A DNA stretch of 64,000 bases from Isoetes taiwanensis (taxonomy: Eukaryota; Streptophyta; Lycopodiopsida; Isoetales; Isoetaceae). This document shows positions 1 to 11,279 of this stretch, in pieces. The notes below the pieces were generated by a model, which worked only from the letters and a program-made list of their open reading frames with translations, was not told the origin of the DNA and did no database searches. The position numbers and the translations under genes are program-made. Each line of letters starts with the position of its first letter. The stretch's first letter is position 1. Where the stretch lies: NCBI GenBank assembly GCA_021234155.1, contig JAJEKV010000002.1, positions 27,705,299 through 27,769,298 of the forward strand. The letters run 5' to 3'.

Positions 1-147
1 CCCTCGACCCTCTTCACATATGTATATTTCCCTCAACATTAGCTTCCGTGCACTTAACTTCTAAGTCATCCTCTTATACAGCATTACGACCTTGTAAATG
101 TTGTGAAACCGTCCCTACCATCACGATGCAAAACATCAGGTGCTCTC

Positions 148-705
148 TCAAGATATTAGACTTGCAACTGGAGGCCTCTCTGCACGAGCATAACATGATC
201 TCATATTTTGGTTCCCAATTGGATCCATTATCTTACCCACTGAAAGCCCGACCTTTGATACACCCAAGAACTCATCGTCTATAGCATCCTGAGGATCACT
301 AAAGACTATATTAGCCTCGTCCGAATATTTAGATCCAATGCAGAAGTGAAGAATGTAGCACGACAAACCAAGTAGATCTGTTCTGGAGTAGTAGACTATC
401 TCATCTTCAGGCTTAAACAACCCGAGACCAAGACGGGCACCTACATTGACCTCCAATCTCCTCTACTATCTCGTCTTCTTCATTTATTGCAGTGTTGCTT
501 GGTTCACCACAGTGAGTAGTGAAACTGATGTCCAGTGGACTATTGACAGATGATGGACTACTAGATGAATCCTCTTCTGAAGAGGGCAAATTGAGAGATG
601 TTGCCGAAGACGTATCTTCACTTGAGGGGCACTCAACATGTTTTACATCCCTCTTTGGCCATTGAATGAATGTGCCTACTGCTTCACCAATGTTATCTGC
701 CCCTC
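148..705 (-). pseudogene. DUF8039-like (En/Spm-associated) gene fragment, left copy
   Basis: Read on the minus strand from about 705 down, an open stretch contains D-N-I-G-E-A-V-G-T-F-I-Q-W-P-K-R-D-V-K. This matches the L-G-E-x-(A/I)-G-S-F-x-x-W-x-K-x-D-(V/L)-K block of the minus-strand gene at 55963-56664. A Ser-rich linker follows, and then, in a second frame (148-456), a block ending C-Y-A-R-A-E-R-P-P-V that aligns with the C-terminal part of the right copy. The LGEAVGSF-x-WP pattern resembles the plant domain annotated as DUF8039 or Tnp1/En/Spm-like; that assignment is from memory of the family. The frame change near 450 and the lack of a start upstream indicate decay. It lies divergent to the ParB-methyltransferase-like pseudogene starting near 3600. 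Homology to the right copy is seen directly; the transposon link is inference. Confidence 0.55.
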
Positions 706-944
706 AAAGGGACTGGAAGTTCCGTCGATGGGACTACAGACTCCGTAACCTCAACTGCTACATTTAAAGGATCTATGTCCTTGCCATGAAGAGTGGTTCT
801 ATTCAAAATATGGCCCCTGGCAACAACTGTCCTTTCGACAAATAAGTTGTACAGGGGAAAATTGAAGCTGTTTCAAGCAAGCCGATAATTTTTAGAACAT
901 ATGAATTAGGAGAAAAACATGTAAAAAACAAGCAAAAAAGGAAC

Positions 945-1140
945 AAATGGCGCCATTTAGCACAAGGAACAAATGGCGCCATTTGGTCCAAATGTACACC
1001 ATGTCGACCAATGGAATCCAAATGGCGCCACCCATTTGGTCAAAATGTACACCTCCGACCAAGCTAAGACCAAATGGTGCCATGGCGCCATTTCTTCATG
1101 TAAGATTACTGTGTAATGTGCTGGCCAAATGGCACCATGG
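945..1140. repeat. Cluster of GGCGCC palindromes
   Basis: Five copies of a motif centred on ATGGCGCCAT occur in 200 bp, at about 946, 968, 1019, 1072 and 1123. Several are perfect AAATGGCGCCATTT palindromes; others are degenerate (GGTGCC, GGCACC). They lie in the intergenic region of the divergent pair. The same motif recurs in the tandem array at 2590-3510 and in an intron at 5296-5342. Confidence 0.8.
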
Positions 1141-2589
1141 CTCGAACATTCCACCGCATTCACTTTGCCCTTTGCAAAAATGGACTGAAATGCCCAGTTA
1201 GTATGAACTTTAATCTAACGAGAAAAAGATCTACAATGATTAAATCTAGTGATTATCAACACACTGCACCTTAGCTCCATCAACAAATTTACACGAGGTG
1301 CCTATGTTATGTATTCTTACTCCGATTGTTGTATGTGTGCCAATTTTGCAAATAAAACCAAGGTTCTTACTGTGTCGAAGCAGTATGGATTTTAGCATTT
1401 GGAGAACAGGGTATATACATGTCAGAAGTAAAGCCCAATTCATACTAGAAATAGTAGACTTACTTAATATTAGACAGATTCATAGTGGTATGATCTACTG
1501 GAGCAGTAGATGAATCTAAAAAAAACAAGCAGATCTCAACAGATATGAAAGCACAATGTGCCTTGAATAACTGGGAATCACTAAGAACTGAAATCGCCGG
1601 TAGTCGCATGAAGGTTCACCAGGGATTTCTGTGAGCACCAAGAAGAAAGCGTCTGACAGCACACATGCGCCTTGCAAGATTTCTGCCTAGGCGCCTGAGA
1701 AAAGCTGCGTGCCTTATGCGAGCGGCAACTGAAGCAAGCATGCGGATTCGAAAATGCCTAAACCGTGCACGGAAACGGATGCATCGTACCATGGTCGCTT
1801 TAAGAGGACGATCGGCGACAAAGACGGATCTCTAAATGACAAATAATATTTTAAAATAATGGCCGGAATCGTTTGAAAATAAAAGCGGCAATTTTCAAAT
1901 TAAAGCGGGTGATTCGAATTTGCATAGGCAGCGAGTTCAAATTTCAAATTACAGGCGGGATTTTTAAATTTTATGTTCAAATGTGGGTGGGCGGGCGAAA
2001 GGGCTGGAAATTCTAGAATTTAAAATTTTGGCCCGTTGGGCGCATAGATGGCCCACCACCCGCCACGGGCAGCTGGACCGCCACGGGCCCCTAGGTGGCT
2101 GCCTACAGGACTGCTGAGCGCCTGCGGGCCAAAATTTCAAATTTCCAAATTTCTCAAGATTTCCATAGTTACGTCTCCAAATCCCTGTGTGACCTCATTT
2201 GCTATTCGCCTTGAAACACTAGCCGCCAGTGCCTCTATCCTAGCCGCCAGTGCCCAGTGCCTAGCTGCCAGCGCCTAGTGCCCAACGCCCTGTCGCCTCC
2301 ACTGGTGCCCACCTTTCTCGGCTTTTTCAGCGCATATTCTCTAGCGCTCAACACCTTACAAGTCCGCGTAGAACACCACTTTTCTGCCAAAAATCAAGGC
2401 CAAATCCGGAGGCATGGAAGCTGTGGAGACAGAGGCTAGCGCCCAGCCAGGATCAGCTATGTCTTCTCCGATAAGGTTTCTTTAGTGTGTTTTATTGTAA
2501 ATAGCGCCACCGCGCTATTTGACGGCACGTTATCTCACTTTAGGGACCTGGGTTGTGTATTAATTGTAGTTTAATAGCGTGTCGAGTCT
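1141..2589. other. Intergenic stretch without a supported gene
   Basis: No convincing coding region is visible. The stretch includes an A/T-rich part near 1840-2030 with repeated AAATTTCAAATT-like words, and a short imperfect tandem run of CTAGCCGCCAGTGCC at about 2219-2285. It separates the GGCGCC cluster from the tandem array. Confidence 0.5.
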
Positions 2590-3510
2590 AACAAATGGTG
2601 CCATGCCAAGATATTGCCCAGAATATATTGCCTCTCTATGGGTGTCAATACACCCTATGCATATGCAAATGGTTGTTTGGTAGATTGCTTCTCCATGGGT
2701 GTCAATGCACCCAATGCATATGCAAATGGCGCCATTTACTTAATATATTGCTTCTCTATGGATGTCAATACACCCAATGCATATGCAAGTGGCACCATGG
2801 CGCCATTTGCTTGGTAGATTGCTTCTCTATAGGTGTCAATACACCCAATGCATATGCAAGTGGTGCCATGGCGCCATCGGCTTGGTAGATTGCTTCTCCA
2901 TAGGTGTCAATACACCCAATGCATATGCAAATGGCGCCATTTGCTTGGTAGATTGCTTCTCCATGGGTGTCAATACACCCAATGCATATGCACAGGCGCA
3001 ATTTGCTTGGTAGATTGTTTCTCCGTGGGTGTCAATGCACCCAATGCATATGCAAATAGCGCCATTTGCTTGGTAGATTGCTTCTCCATGGGTCTTAATA
3101 CACCTAATGCATATGCAATTGGCGCCATGGCACCATTTTCTTAGTATATTGCCTCTCTATGGGTGTCAATACACCCAATACATATGCAAATGGTGCCACG
3201 ACGCAATTTTCTTGGTAGATTGCTTCTCCATAGGTCTTAATACACCCAATGCATATGCAATTGCCTCTCTATGGGTGTCAATACACCCAATGCATTTGCT
3301 TGGTAGATTGCTTCTCCATGGGTCTTAATACATCCAATGCATATGCAAATGGCGCCATGGCACCATTTGCGTGATAGAGTGCTTCTAAATGGGTGTCATT
3401 ATACCCAATGCATATGGCGCCATTTGCTTGGTATAGTGCTTCTTTATGCGTCAATACACCCAATTCATATGCGAATGGCGCCATGGCGCCATTTGCCTGC
3501 TTGTTCCTAT
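2590..3510. repeat. Tandem array of 57-71 bp units carrying two dyads
   Basis: About fourteen units repeat with spacings of 57, 63, 71, 71, 63 and 62 bp in the best part. A unit contains TTGCTTCTCCATGGG, the hairpin GGGTGT-CAAT-ACACCC, then ATGCATATG and the perfect 18-bp palindrome GCAAATGGCGCCATTTGC. Units of 71 bp carry a doubled GGCGCCATGGCGCC core. Several units are degraded (GTCTTAAT for GTGTCAAT, GGTGCCACG). Open frames across the array exist only because unit lengths are near multiples of three, and they are not called as genes. The array lies just upstream of the ParB-methyltransferase-like pseudogene. Confidence 0.9.
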
Positions 3511-3599
3511 GAATTGCCAATTAGAATATCCAAATGGGGCAGTGGCACCATTTCTTCAGGTGTCTTGTTACTGACGCTTCTGTGTTTCAGCCGTGCTAC

Positions 3600-6500
3600 G
3601 CGTGGATCTACAGTTCTAGTCCGAGCAAACAATTATGATGACAGACCGGAGTTGGTGCATGGAGGTAATGAGGGTGAGCATGTCTGCTCCTACATGCTCC
3701 AAAGGAGACTGCAGAAGAGAGCTTTGCTTGTTGGTAAGAGAGATGTCCAGAGAATCTGAAGGAATTTACCAGCGGGGTATCGTTGTGAACATGAAGAAGG
3801 TTCTCAAGAACGGTTGCAATGATTGGCTCCATGTGGTCCTTGAGGACACGAATGAACAAAGGATAATTATCTACTATGTGGACTGGAAGTTCTATGACCC
3901 TACTCTGATGTTTGCTAGTATTGCCAATGTATCTGGTTCGGCCAAGAAGCAAGGCTGGGCGCTGCCTTCCTATAAAAACTTTGAAGAAGTAGACATTAAA
4001 GGACCAGATGAAATCTTGAGGGGCTATAATATTCGTCGTAAGTATATGAACGAGTCGAAAAACTCGCCTTCATTCATTGTTAAGGCATTAGCCTCTCAGA
4101 AACCTCCCGTCATTGTGGACACGGCCTGGCTTCGCACAGTTACCAAGAAGAAGTCAACACAAACTAAAGAGGCTGCTGCAGCCAAAAAAGACTCCTCTTC
4201 GGGTGCTGAAGATGTTGACCAAGCACTAGAGGAAGCAAAAGTCGCTGGCAAGGATAAAGGTAAGAGGAAGGATCATAAAGATCCTGAGAAAGAAAAGAAA
4301 GAAAAAAGGATAAGAAATCGAAGAAGGACAGGGAAAAGAAGGATGGGAAAGGGGTGACAGAAGATATCAAGAAAAAGAAAAGGAAGAAGGAGCACAGGCT
4401 AGAGACCTCTGAGAAGGATAGCACCTCTAAAAAATGCCGGAGATAAATTCTGACACCAAGTCCTGATGCAAGTCCAAGCAGGATGGAAAGGAACAATAAG
4501 AAGGCGACTGGAAGTGGTGGTGACAATCCTGCAAGCCCATCACATATTAAGGATATTGCAGGCACACCGGCTAGAAGAGCCACCTCCGAGCAACCTAAAG
4601 AATGCAGGCTAACATTGAGAATAGCCCAGCACTTGCTCGAAGTGCCTTCGAATCTTAAGGCGAAAAGGTCAGAAGAGGAAAAGACGGCAGAAACAACGTT
4701 ATAGAAGATCTTTGACCACCGCCATCTTTTTCCTTTGGGCATCACACTCATCAAGCAAATAAACGTGTCTAGCTATACCAAGGGCTACCAAATCTAACAT
4801 CTAGGCCAAGGAATATAGAGCACGTGAAGACGTTAGTGGATTCCTTCCAGAGAGACCCACATCCTGTGTTTACTCCCGCTGATGTGATTCCATTTCATCC
4901 CCTCACAAACAAAGCGGTCCCTTGGAGGCGAGGATGACCTCATGGGGATGCACTATTATATAGCTTAATAGCAATCACTCGATTTTGGCTACTCAACTTG
5001 TATGTAAAAGACTAGGTACACCAAAGTCCCAAGAACAGATGTCAAAGATTTATGAGTTTCGCAATTGCCGAGTTTTATCTGGTGCAGTCAACGAACAAGA
5101 ATGCCTACAACGTAGTTGTGAAGTCAATGACATCGCTGCCAAGACTATCTTCAAGGAGCCTTTCATTGACAAAATAACCCACCTGTGGCACCAGTATGCT
5201 CTCTGCGGGAAGCCTGATCCATCGGGTCGTGGTCAATCACGATCAGAACCCTATAAGGTACTTAGTAATTCATTTGTTGGCTTTTTTACGTAGGAAATGG
5301 CGAAGTGCCATTTCCTCGCCAAATGGCGCCATGGCGCCATTTCATACTTATTTCCATTGCTTACTAAATTCTTCTTGTTTCCAACGTTATCTGGCTTTGG
5401 CTAAAGTTACCATGCGTGGTAAGCAACCGAAAGATTAGTGGGTCTTCATGCCTGATGATATTTTTCACCGAACAAGTATACATCCTTCACAGATTTTAGG
5501 ACTGCCATGCAGGGCTTTGACGATGCAGTAAGCTTGATTTCCATTGGCACTTTGCATAATAAGTGGGTTATAGAAGGAGTGACCAAGGAAGGAGTTTACG
5601 TCAACGTGCCGCCTGCCTTGGGGAGATTTATACGTAATGCTATCTTGCAGAGAGAGGATACTGAAGACTTCCATTGCGAAGTTGAACTGACAGATAGCAG
5701 AGGGCAAATTGTCTGCACTCCTATGCCAGTATCCTTGATTGTTTTGGACACTAGAGGCATAAGTCCAATGTGGAACAAAACCACACTATCTAAGTTTTTT
5801 AATATAGCTGTAAAGAACACCACAGCTGAATCTTTCTCGATAGTGTGCTTTGCAAGGCCAGAGCATAATTTTTTGCTTTCTTCTTTGTTGGATAACTTGG
5901 ACTCCAGGTTCAGAGTTTATATTGGCATATATGAGGACGAATTCAAGAATCCACCTGCCATAGGGATTAAGGAGTCACATGCACTTGTATATGTCACAAA
6001 AATTCAGCCCACCGCTGGTGTTCCTATCGATGAGATTGACCTTAGATTCTCATTTGCCAGTCATCCTCAAGAACTGCCACCGAAGAAGATGCGGATGGGG
6101 AGAGCGAGGCCATGGCTGAGAAACTCTTCAACAACAAATTCAGGTATAGCTGGCAAGGCTTGCCAGGGGATGTAATCATGAGAAACTAGCTGGGGCCTAT
6201 CACATGTTCTTATCTCGTGCAGAAGTTGGTACCGCCAAGAACAGGAGTGTTTGGTTACTTCTCTTGTGGTTCGTTCGGCCGAGCTGCATCGATCCATAAG
6301 AGATTTTCTATTGTGTTCAAAAGTGACCCGGCTAAGCGCTAGTGCATTCTTGGTAGGCCTGACCGCCTCCTGAATCCTATCATCGCTGCAGTCCTTGTGA
6401 CTGAGAAACAAAAAAAGTTGTTGAAGAAGCTTTAGATCAATCAAGCCTTGTGATCTGAAGATGTTCTCAATGTTGACTATGATGTGATCAAGAATACTGA

Positions 6501-6640
6501 GTTCAATCTGGACATTCTCAACGATCCCGAGTTCATTGCCACATGGTTTGAGGCATTTCAAGGAGATCCTATGGCCGAGCCATCTAGCCATGGCACTGGC
6601 GCTGGGGAACCTGATCCTACTAAGTAAACTGAATTCTCTC
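3600..6640 (+). pseudogene. ParB-like / methyltransferase-like gene, left copy (broken)
   Basis: A chain of open segments aligns piece by piece with the gene at 57030-60038. First comes an unrecognised N-terminal part (3635-4300) with a Lys-rich tail that shifts frame in an A-run near 4298. Next is a helix with E-E-E-K-T-A-E and a later F-P-L-G-I-T matching E-E-E-R-K-L-A-E and Y-P-L-G-V-N of the right copy. A ParB-like stretch follows (about 4801-5260): HVKTLVDSF, TPADVIPF, a shifted SNHSI box near 4970, then RVLSGAVNEQE. An intron begins at 5258. The methyltransferase-like part (5507-6300) carries L-D-T-R-G, with Asp at 5747, where DPPY would be expected, and a weak G-Y-F-S-C-G-S-F-G box at 6247-6275. 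Stops and frameshifts (4702, 4955-4970, 6300) indicate a pseudogene unless assembly error contributes. Family naming is inference; homology to the right copy is direct. Confidence 0.65.
5258..5385 (+). promoter_or_regulatory. Intron with doubled GGCGCC palindrome
   Basis: The donor follows the codons for P-Y-K (AAG|GTACTT, 5258). At 5296-5342 the intron holds a GGCGAAGTGCC-like copy and then AAATGGCGCCATGGCGCC, the motif that also fills the upstream intergenic region. The homologous intron of the right copy (58028-58090) carries that copy's own palindrome. The acceptor position is not certain. Confidence 0.55.
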
Positions 6641-6899
6641 CAGAAATGGAAATGTAAATTGTACAATAATACTTTTGTTTATAGATTCTCTCTTCCAAGT
6701 CTAGTCTATGAATATACAATTTCTGCTAATTTTGTAATCTATTGTTTCTTTAGCTCCATTATCTGCACTGTCAATATTTTTAATGGTGCCAAAAAATGGC
6801 ACTTTAGATACATTATTTCACTTAATGGTGCCATAATTGCTAAAAAATTGGTCATAAAAAGACTAAAAAATAATTTTATCCCTAATTGGAATCACGAAA

Positions 6900-9808
6900 T
6901 TTCTCATTTTAATGAAATTGTGCTTTTCTCAGCAGCCTACCAATCTGCCAGCAGTTGTCCCTCCATCTCTTCAGCAAAATCCTCAGATGCCTGCTACTGC
7001 CACCCCAATCATTCCCATCTCTTCTTCCTCACATTCACATTAGCGCAATCATTCTGTCCACTAGGAACATTCACGTTCCTCTGCAGCACAAAATGTGCCA
7101 CGACCTCCACCTCTCTATGAATTTCAACAAAATGTGCCATGTTGCATGCTTCAGCTTCAAGACTCGCAAGAAAAGCTCATGACAACCTTCCAGAGTCATT
7201 TACATTCAGAAAATGCCTTGAAATATGAACTCCAACAAGTTCAACTCAAATTGTTGATTTGGAGTCACGACTTTGGAGTCATGGCTTCAGAGTCACCACC
7301 GTGATTTCTTAACCACTCTTAAGCAACTGAAACAAGAACAAGAAGATAGGGCCGCTCCCACAGCCTTCTATGCTTCTATATAGTCTCAAGTTGCCACGAC
7401 TGATGTCCACGCCAAAGATCAAGCCCTTGATAAGGCCAATGAGCACATCCATGGTCTAAAGGCAGAGCTCAGTGCTTAGACTCATGCCATTATGACGAGC
7501 CAGGTATGCTTGGCCCACTTGGAAGGCATGCTGGTATAAGCTCATGCTTACAATAAAGCTACAGAAGATCAATTCCAAGCAGCTGCAGCGACCAAGATTA
7601 CTTGTTGCAGAACTTGTCAGTCTTAAGCTACATGTCGCTTCTTTTGGAGCCTCCCCTTCTTATCCAAGCCTTGCTACATGCATGGTCAATGAACTTCATT
7701 GCAAGGTTGTAGAACAGGATAATACCATACAAGATTTGCGGGCTCAAGTTTCACAAGCACTTCAGTTTGTTGATGATACACACCAACTTATTGAAAGATA
7801 CAAAGCTTTGGCAATTCGAGTTCCCACAAATTTTCCTCCATCAATTGGCTATCTTGCATATGTTAAATCATGACGCTATACCTTTCTTGTCAATTGGTTG
7901 GCCTTTGAGAGATTGGTTGCAGTGTTGTCAGGTACGTTTAGTACGTTACCGGTATTATACGTACTTAACGTATTAATACCGTATGCATACCTCTCATTTA
8001 AAAAGTACCTTAAATACATTTTTTGGAATTATAAAATACTTATTAAATACGTAAAATACGTACTTTACGTACAGTACGTTAAGTACTTCCTGTAATTTTT
8101 TAGAACTATTATTTCTTATATTGCAGTTGAAATAGTTGCAATAACAATTAATATGAAGAACTTCAAGTTTTAAATAATGAACCAAAATATATTACTCTAG
8201 AAAATTAAGTATTTCTCAAAGTTTTCAATCTAAAATATATCTATTTAAGAGTTATATACTCTAGTTTGCAATCTATATCCACAGACAAATAAATTTAAAT
8301 AATTATTGCTCATTTGTTGCATCCGAAGCTATTAACCACCGTTGAGCTCTGTATTTCTTTTCTGGCATGAATGCAAGCTACTGAAGTATTAAGGAGAATG
8401 TCTGCCTCCCGCCATGACAAAACAAGGAGAAAGGTGGGTCTGCATCTTCATCTCCATTCGATTAATGCCTAGGTAAGAAGGAGGGGGGGGGATCTGAGAA
8501 GTTTTGGGGTTTTATTTAAAAAAGATTGGTTTTTTTTTTTTTTTTAATAAATACAATTCCATAATTTCCCTAATGTCTAAAGTCTTCTAATGTTTTTTCC
8601 TAATATATAATTTTACCAATTCTATTGGTCTAATGTCATTTGGATGCTATCATATGTACTGTACGTATTAATACATTAAGTACGGTATTAATAAAACAAG
8701 AGCTCAATTTGACTGTCAACTTATAGGTATAGCGTGATAGTCTTCGTGAGGAAGGTACGGGCGTATGTAAGCGTAAAAAACGTAAAAACACGATTGGTTG
8801 GCACACCGTAAACAACACTGATTTCCCATTTTGGATAAAGGTCTTCCCCTGTGCTTTGATTCATTCAGTGTTAAATTGATTCAGTGTTTAAATTGATTCA
8901 GTGATCGGGATGAAGACCAATTCCTTCTCACCAAAGGCAACAAATTTCTCTCTGATGCAGAGGAGGCACGTGCTCTCCAAAATGACTATATGGCAGAATT
9001 GGCTAGACTTCTTCCTGTATGGATCAAGGAAGGCTTGGATGCAGTTCAACAACATTTGCATGCCGCAAATGATCTTAGCTATGCTCAACTCTACTTAAAG
9101 CACGTGGGTACCTTTAACATTTTGAAATCTTATCTGGAAAATCATATGGTATCTGTAGATTAGGAACCTTCTCCTTTATTTGGGTTGATGCTTAGTTTTG
9201 ATTGGGAGAACCTCTGCAAACAGTTGAATACTTCTCTTATTGAGGAATTCAAAGCAACCCCACCTCGCCATCAGTACCTCACTATGGACTAGAGATCTCA
9301 TTTTTGGACAGAGGCCATGTTAGTCCATGCTGATTGAACTCTTATTCATATCAGCACAGACCCCCGTTGGGATCCTTTTTTAATACGGCGACATGCGTGG
9401 CAGGAAGGAGAAATACTTGATAATACACAAAACTAGATTTACACTCCTAATGAAAGGAGCTGGAAAACATCTGCTCAGGTAATATTCGGGTTAATGAAGT
9501 TCCATGAAATACCCGCCACATCTCCGAATCCATCTGATCACATACATATAGTTTTTTTGTGCTGCTCTCTGCACTATCATTCGAAGTCAAAGGACCTTGA
9601 CCGACCCAATGGCTATTATAATCCAACTAGTTATAGTGTCACTAGTCTGGAGGTTCTTCTAATGCATTGTCCTTTTATCCCTGCACTTACTCATCAAGCC
9701 CTTGAAGAAATGGTTACATTTGGATTTCTTATTGATGCTACCCTGCTATGGGATTGTCTACCCTGCTTGGATAGAAATCCCGAGTGTTCTTTGTGGGGGG
9801 AGTGTTAG
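6900..9808 (+). pseudogene. Unrecognised decayed coding remnant, Gln/Leu-rich then globular
   Basis: Several open stretches in changing frames look coding. Between 7095 and 7873 there are Gln/Leu/Lys-rich helices suggestive of coiled coil. From about 8902 to 9160 the frame is open without a stop and reads as an Asp/Glu/Ala-rich helical protein. Related open pieces run to a stop at 9806. An hAT-like MITE at 7920-8802 interrupts it. It follows the left ParB-methyltransferase-like pseudogene in the same orientation, so it could be a downstream part of that locus or a separate gene. I do not recognise the family. Multiple stops make it non-functional as assembled. Confidence 0.35.
7920..8802. mobile_element. 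Non-autonomous hAT-like element with 8-bp target duplication
   Basis: The element begins CAGTGTTGTCAGGTACG. Its other end reads, on the opposite strand, CGTGTTTTTACG, an imperfect terminal inverted repeat. ATTGGTTG occurs immediately before it (7912-7919) and immediately after it (8803-8810), a perfect 8-bp direct repeat as hAT insertion makes. The interior is A/T-rich with many TACGTA and TTAACGTA words near both ends and has no coding capacity. Removing it rejoins GAGAGATTGGTTG to GCACACCG. Confidence 0.7.
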
Positions 9809-10348
9809 TTTTGTGTCCAAAGACACAGGACTATTCCTGCTATACAAGAGTAAGTCCCATGGGAAGAACCTCGACAAGGATACGCCTAAGAAGAGATAAA
9901 GAGAACCCATGGCGTGATGTCGTCGATCTTGGAGTGTGAGTTACTCAGGATCCGTCTGTTTGACTCAAGGGTCCTCACGTACATGGTATAGATTAGTGGC
10001 TATTCTTCTCCATTTGGCAAAAAATTGAGTTTAACCATTAGGGTTTTGGCAATTTTTTATAGGATAAAAATTTCAAAAAATAAAAACGTTAGCCAATTAT
10101 AAATGAGACTTTCCGAATTTTTTGAAAGATTCACCAAAGTATCTGTAATTTTCTAAGGTACTTTTCTTACTTTAGCCAAGATGTACTAGTTTTAATTCAA
10201 ATTTTACAAAATTTTCAATAAACTCTAAAATTCGTATAAGCTTGGCTATTATATTTTTTTAAAATCTTTAGCCAAAGTATACTTAGAATTAGAGGATTTT
10301 CATGCAAATACAGCCAAACCAAGTTCGTATTTTAAGATTAACGAGTTT
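9809..10348. other. Non-coding stretch
   Basis: No gene is supported. A purine run followed by AGTGTTAG at about 9796-9811 resembles a polypurine tract next to an LTR start, but no partner LTR was found. The rest is A/T-rich. Confidence 0.4.
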
Positions 10349-11276
10349 TTAATTTAAACCCTGCACTGAGGGCCATCTTGCAGACGATCCAGAACACATT
10401 CTCAAGAATGTTGTCATTCTGGTGAAACTCCTTACCCCATTTATTGTTTTTGGTGGTGTTAACCTTTTCAAAGCAACCATTTTGTCCTCAACTACTTGAA
10501 TTCTAACAATTGACATCTTGTGTCCAAGCAGTTGCCCTTTGAAAGTAAAAAGGATGCATTTCTTCGTGTTCAAATTGACTTCAAACTCCCTGCGGTCAAT
10601 GAATTTAGGTATTCATTAAGTGTAGTATCTAAGCACAAATCATCTAAAAAGATTCTAAAGGGGAAGAAATAATCCTAAAAATCATGTCCATGGCCCTTTG
10701 GAAGGTTGAAGGAGCATTCATAAAACCAAATAACGTTCTCTTCATGGCATATGTTCCCCAAGGTGTAATAGAGGATGCCTTTAGCTGATATTTAAGCTTG
10801 ATTGCTATTTGATTAAATTCAAAGAAGCAATCTAAAAATGAATAAGTCTCCTTCCTTACAATGGAATATAAGTTTTCTTCTAAAAATGGCAAGAGATAAT
10901 GGTGTTTGAGGGTTACTTTTCTAAGATTCCTATAATTGGTGCATATTCTTAGTGTCTTTTCCATTGGAACAATATAAGAAGTCTGAAAGGGGTTAACAAT
11001 CTCAATAATTAGGCCTGCCTGTTGCATTTTATCTAGCTCAATCTTAATAAGCTCAAACAAAGATGCATTTATCCTTCTTAATCTCTGTGCAACACCTAAG
11101 CTTAATTTCAAGTTTCCATATGTCTTTGTTAACTCCCTTATGCTGAGAATAATCCTAAGCAAACACATAAGACCATTCATGAATAATTGCTCAATTCTAG
11201 AATGGGGCTCGCATGAAAACAACAAAAACCTCCCGTCAGCAGATTTTCTACAATAGTGGATAGTGGGTAGCCACAC
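10349..11276 (-). pseudogene. Ty3/Gypsy reverse transcriptase remnant
   Basis: On the minus strand the 210-residue segment (10644-11276) shows the Gypsy RT order: A-G-L-I-I-E-I near the start, R-I-C-T-N-Y-R-N-L-R-K-V-T (usually RMCVDYR-LN), Y-S-F-L-D-C-F-F-E-F-N-Q-I, then F-G-F-M-N-A-P-S-T-F-Q-R. After a frame change comes a degraded D-D-L box, and at 10349-10573 L-T-P-P-K-T-I-N-G-V-R-S-F, the connection after the palm that usually reads P-x-x-x-x-x-LRSFLG. The catalytic YLDD box and the integrase are not intact, and no LTR pair was identified. This is an old Gypsy fragment. Confidence 0.85.
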
Positions 11277-11279
11277 ACA

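Noticed and set aside
2590-3510. Possible CRISPR-like array
   Set aside because: Spacings are uneven, the whole unit repeats with no unique spacers, and the context is a plant nuclear genome.
2595-3520. Several overlapping reading frames across the tandem array on both strands
   Set aside because: They repeat the same short peptides because unit lengths are near multiples of three, and they change frame between units. This is repeat DNA, not coding.
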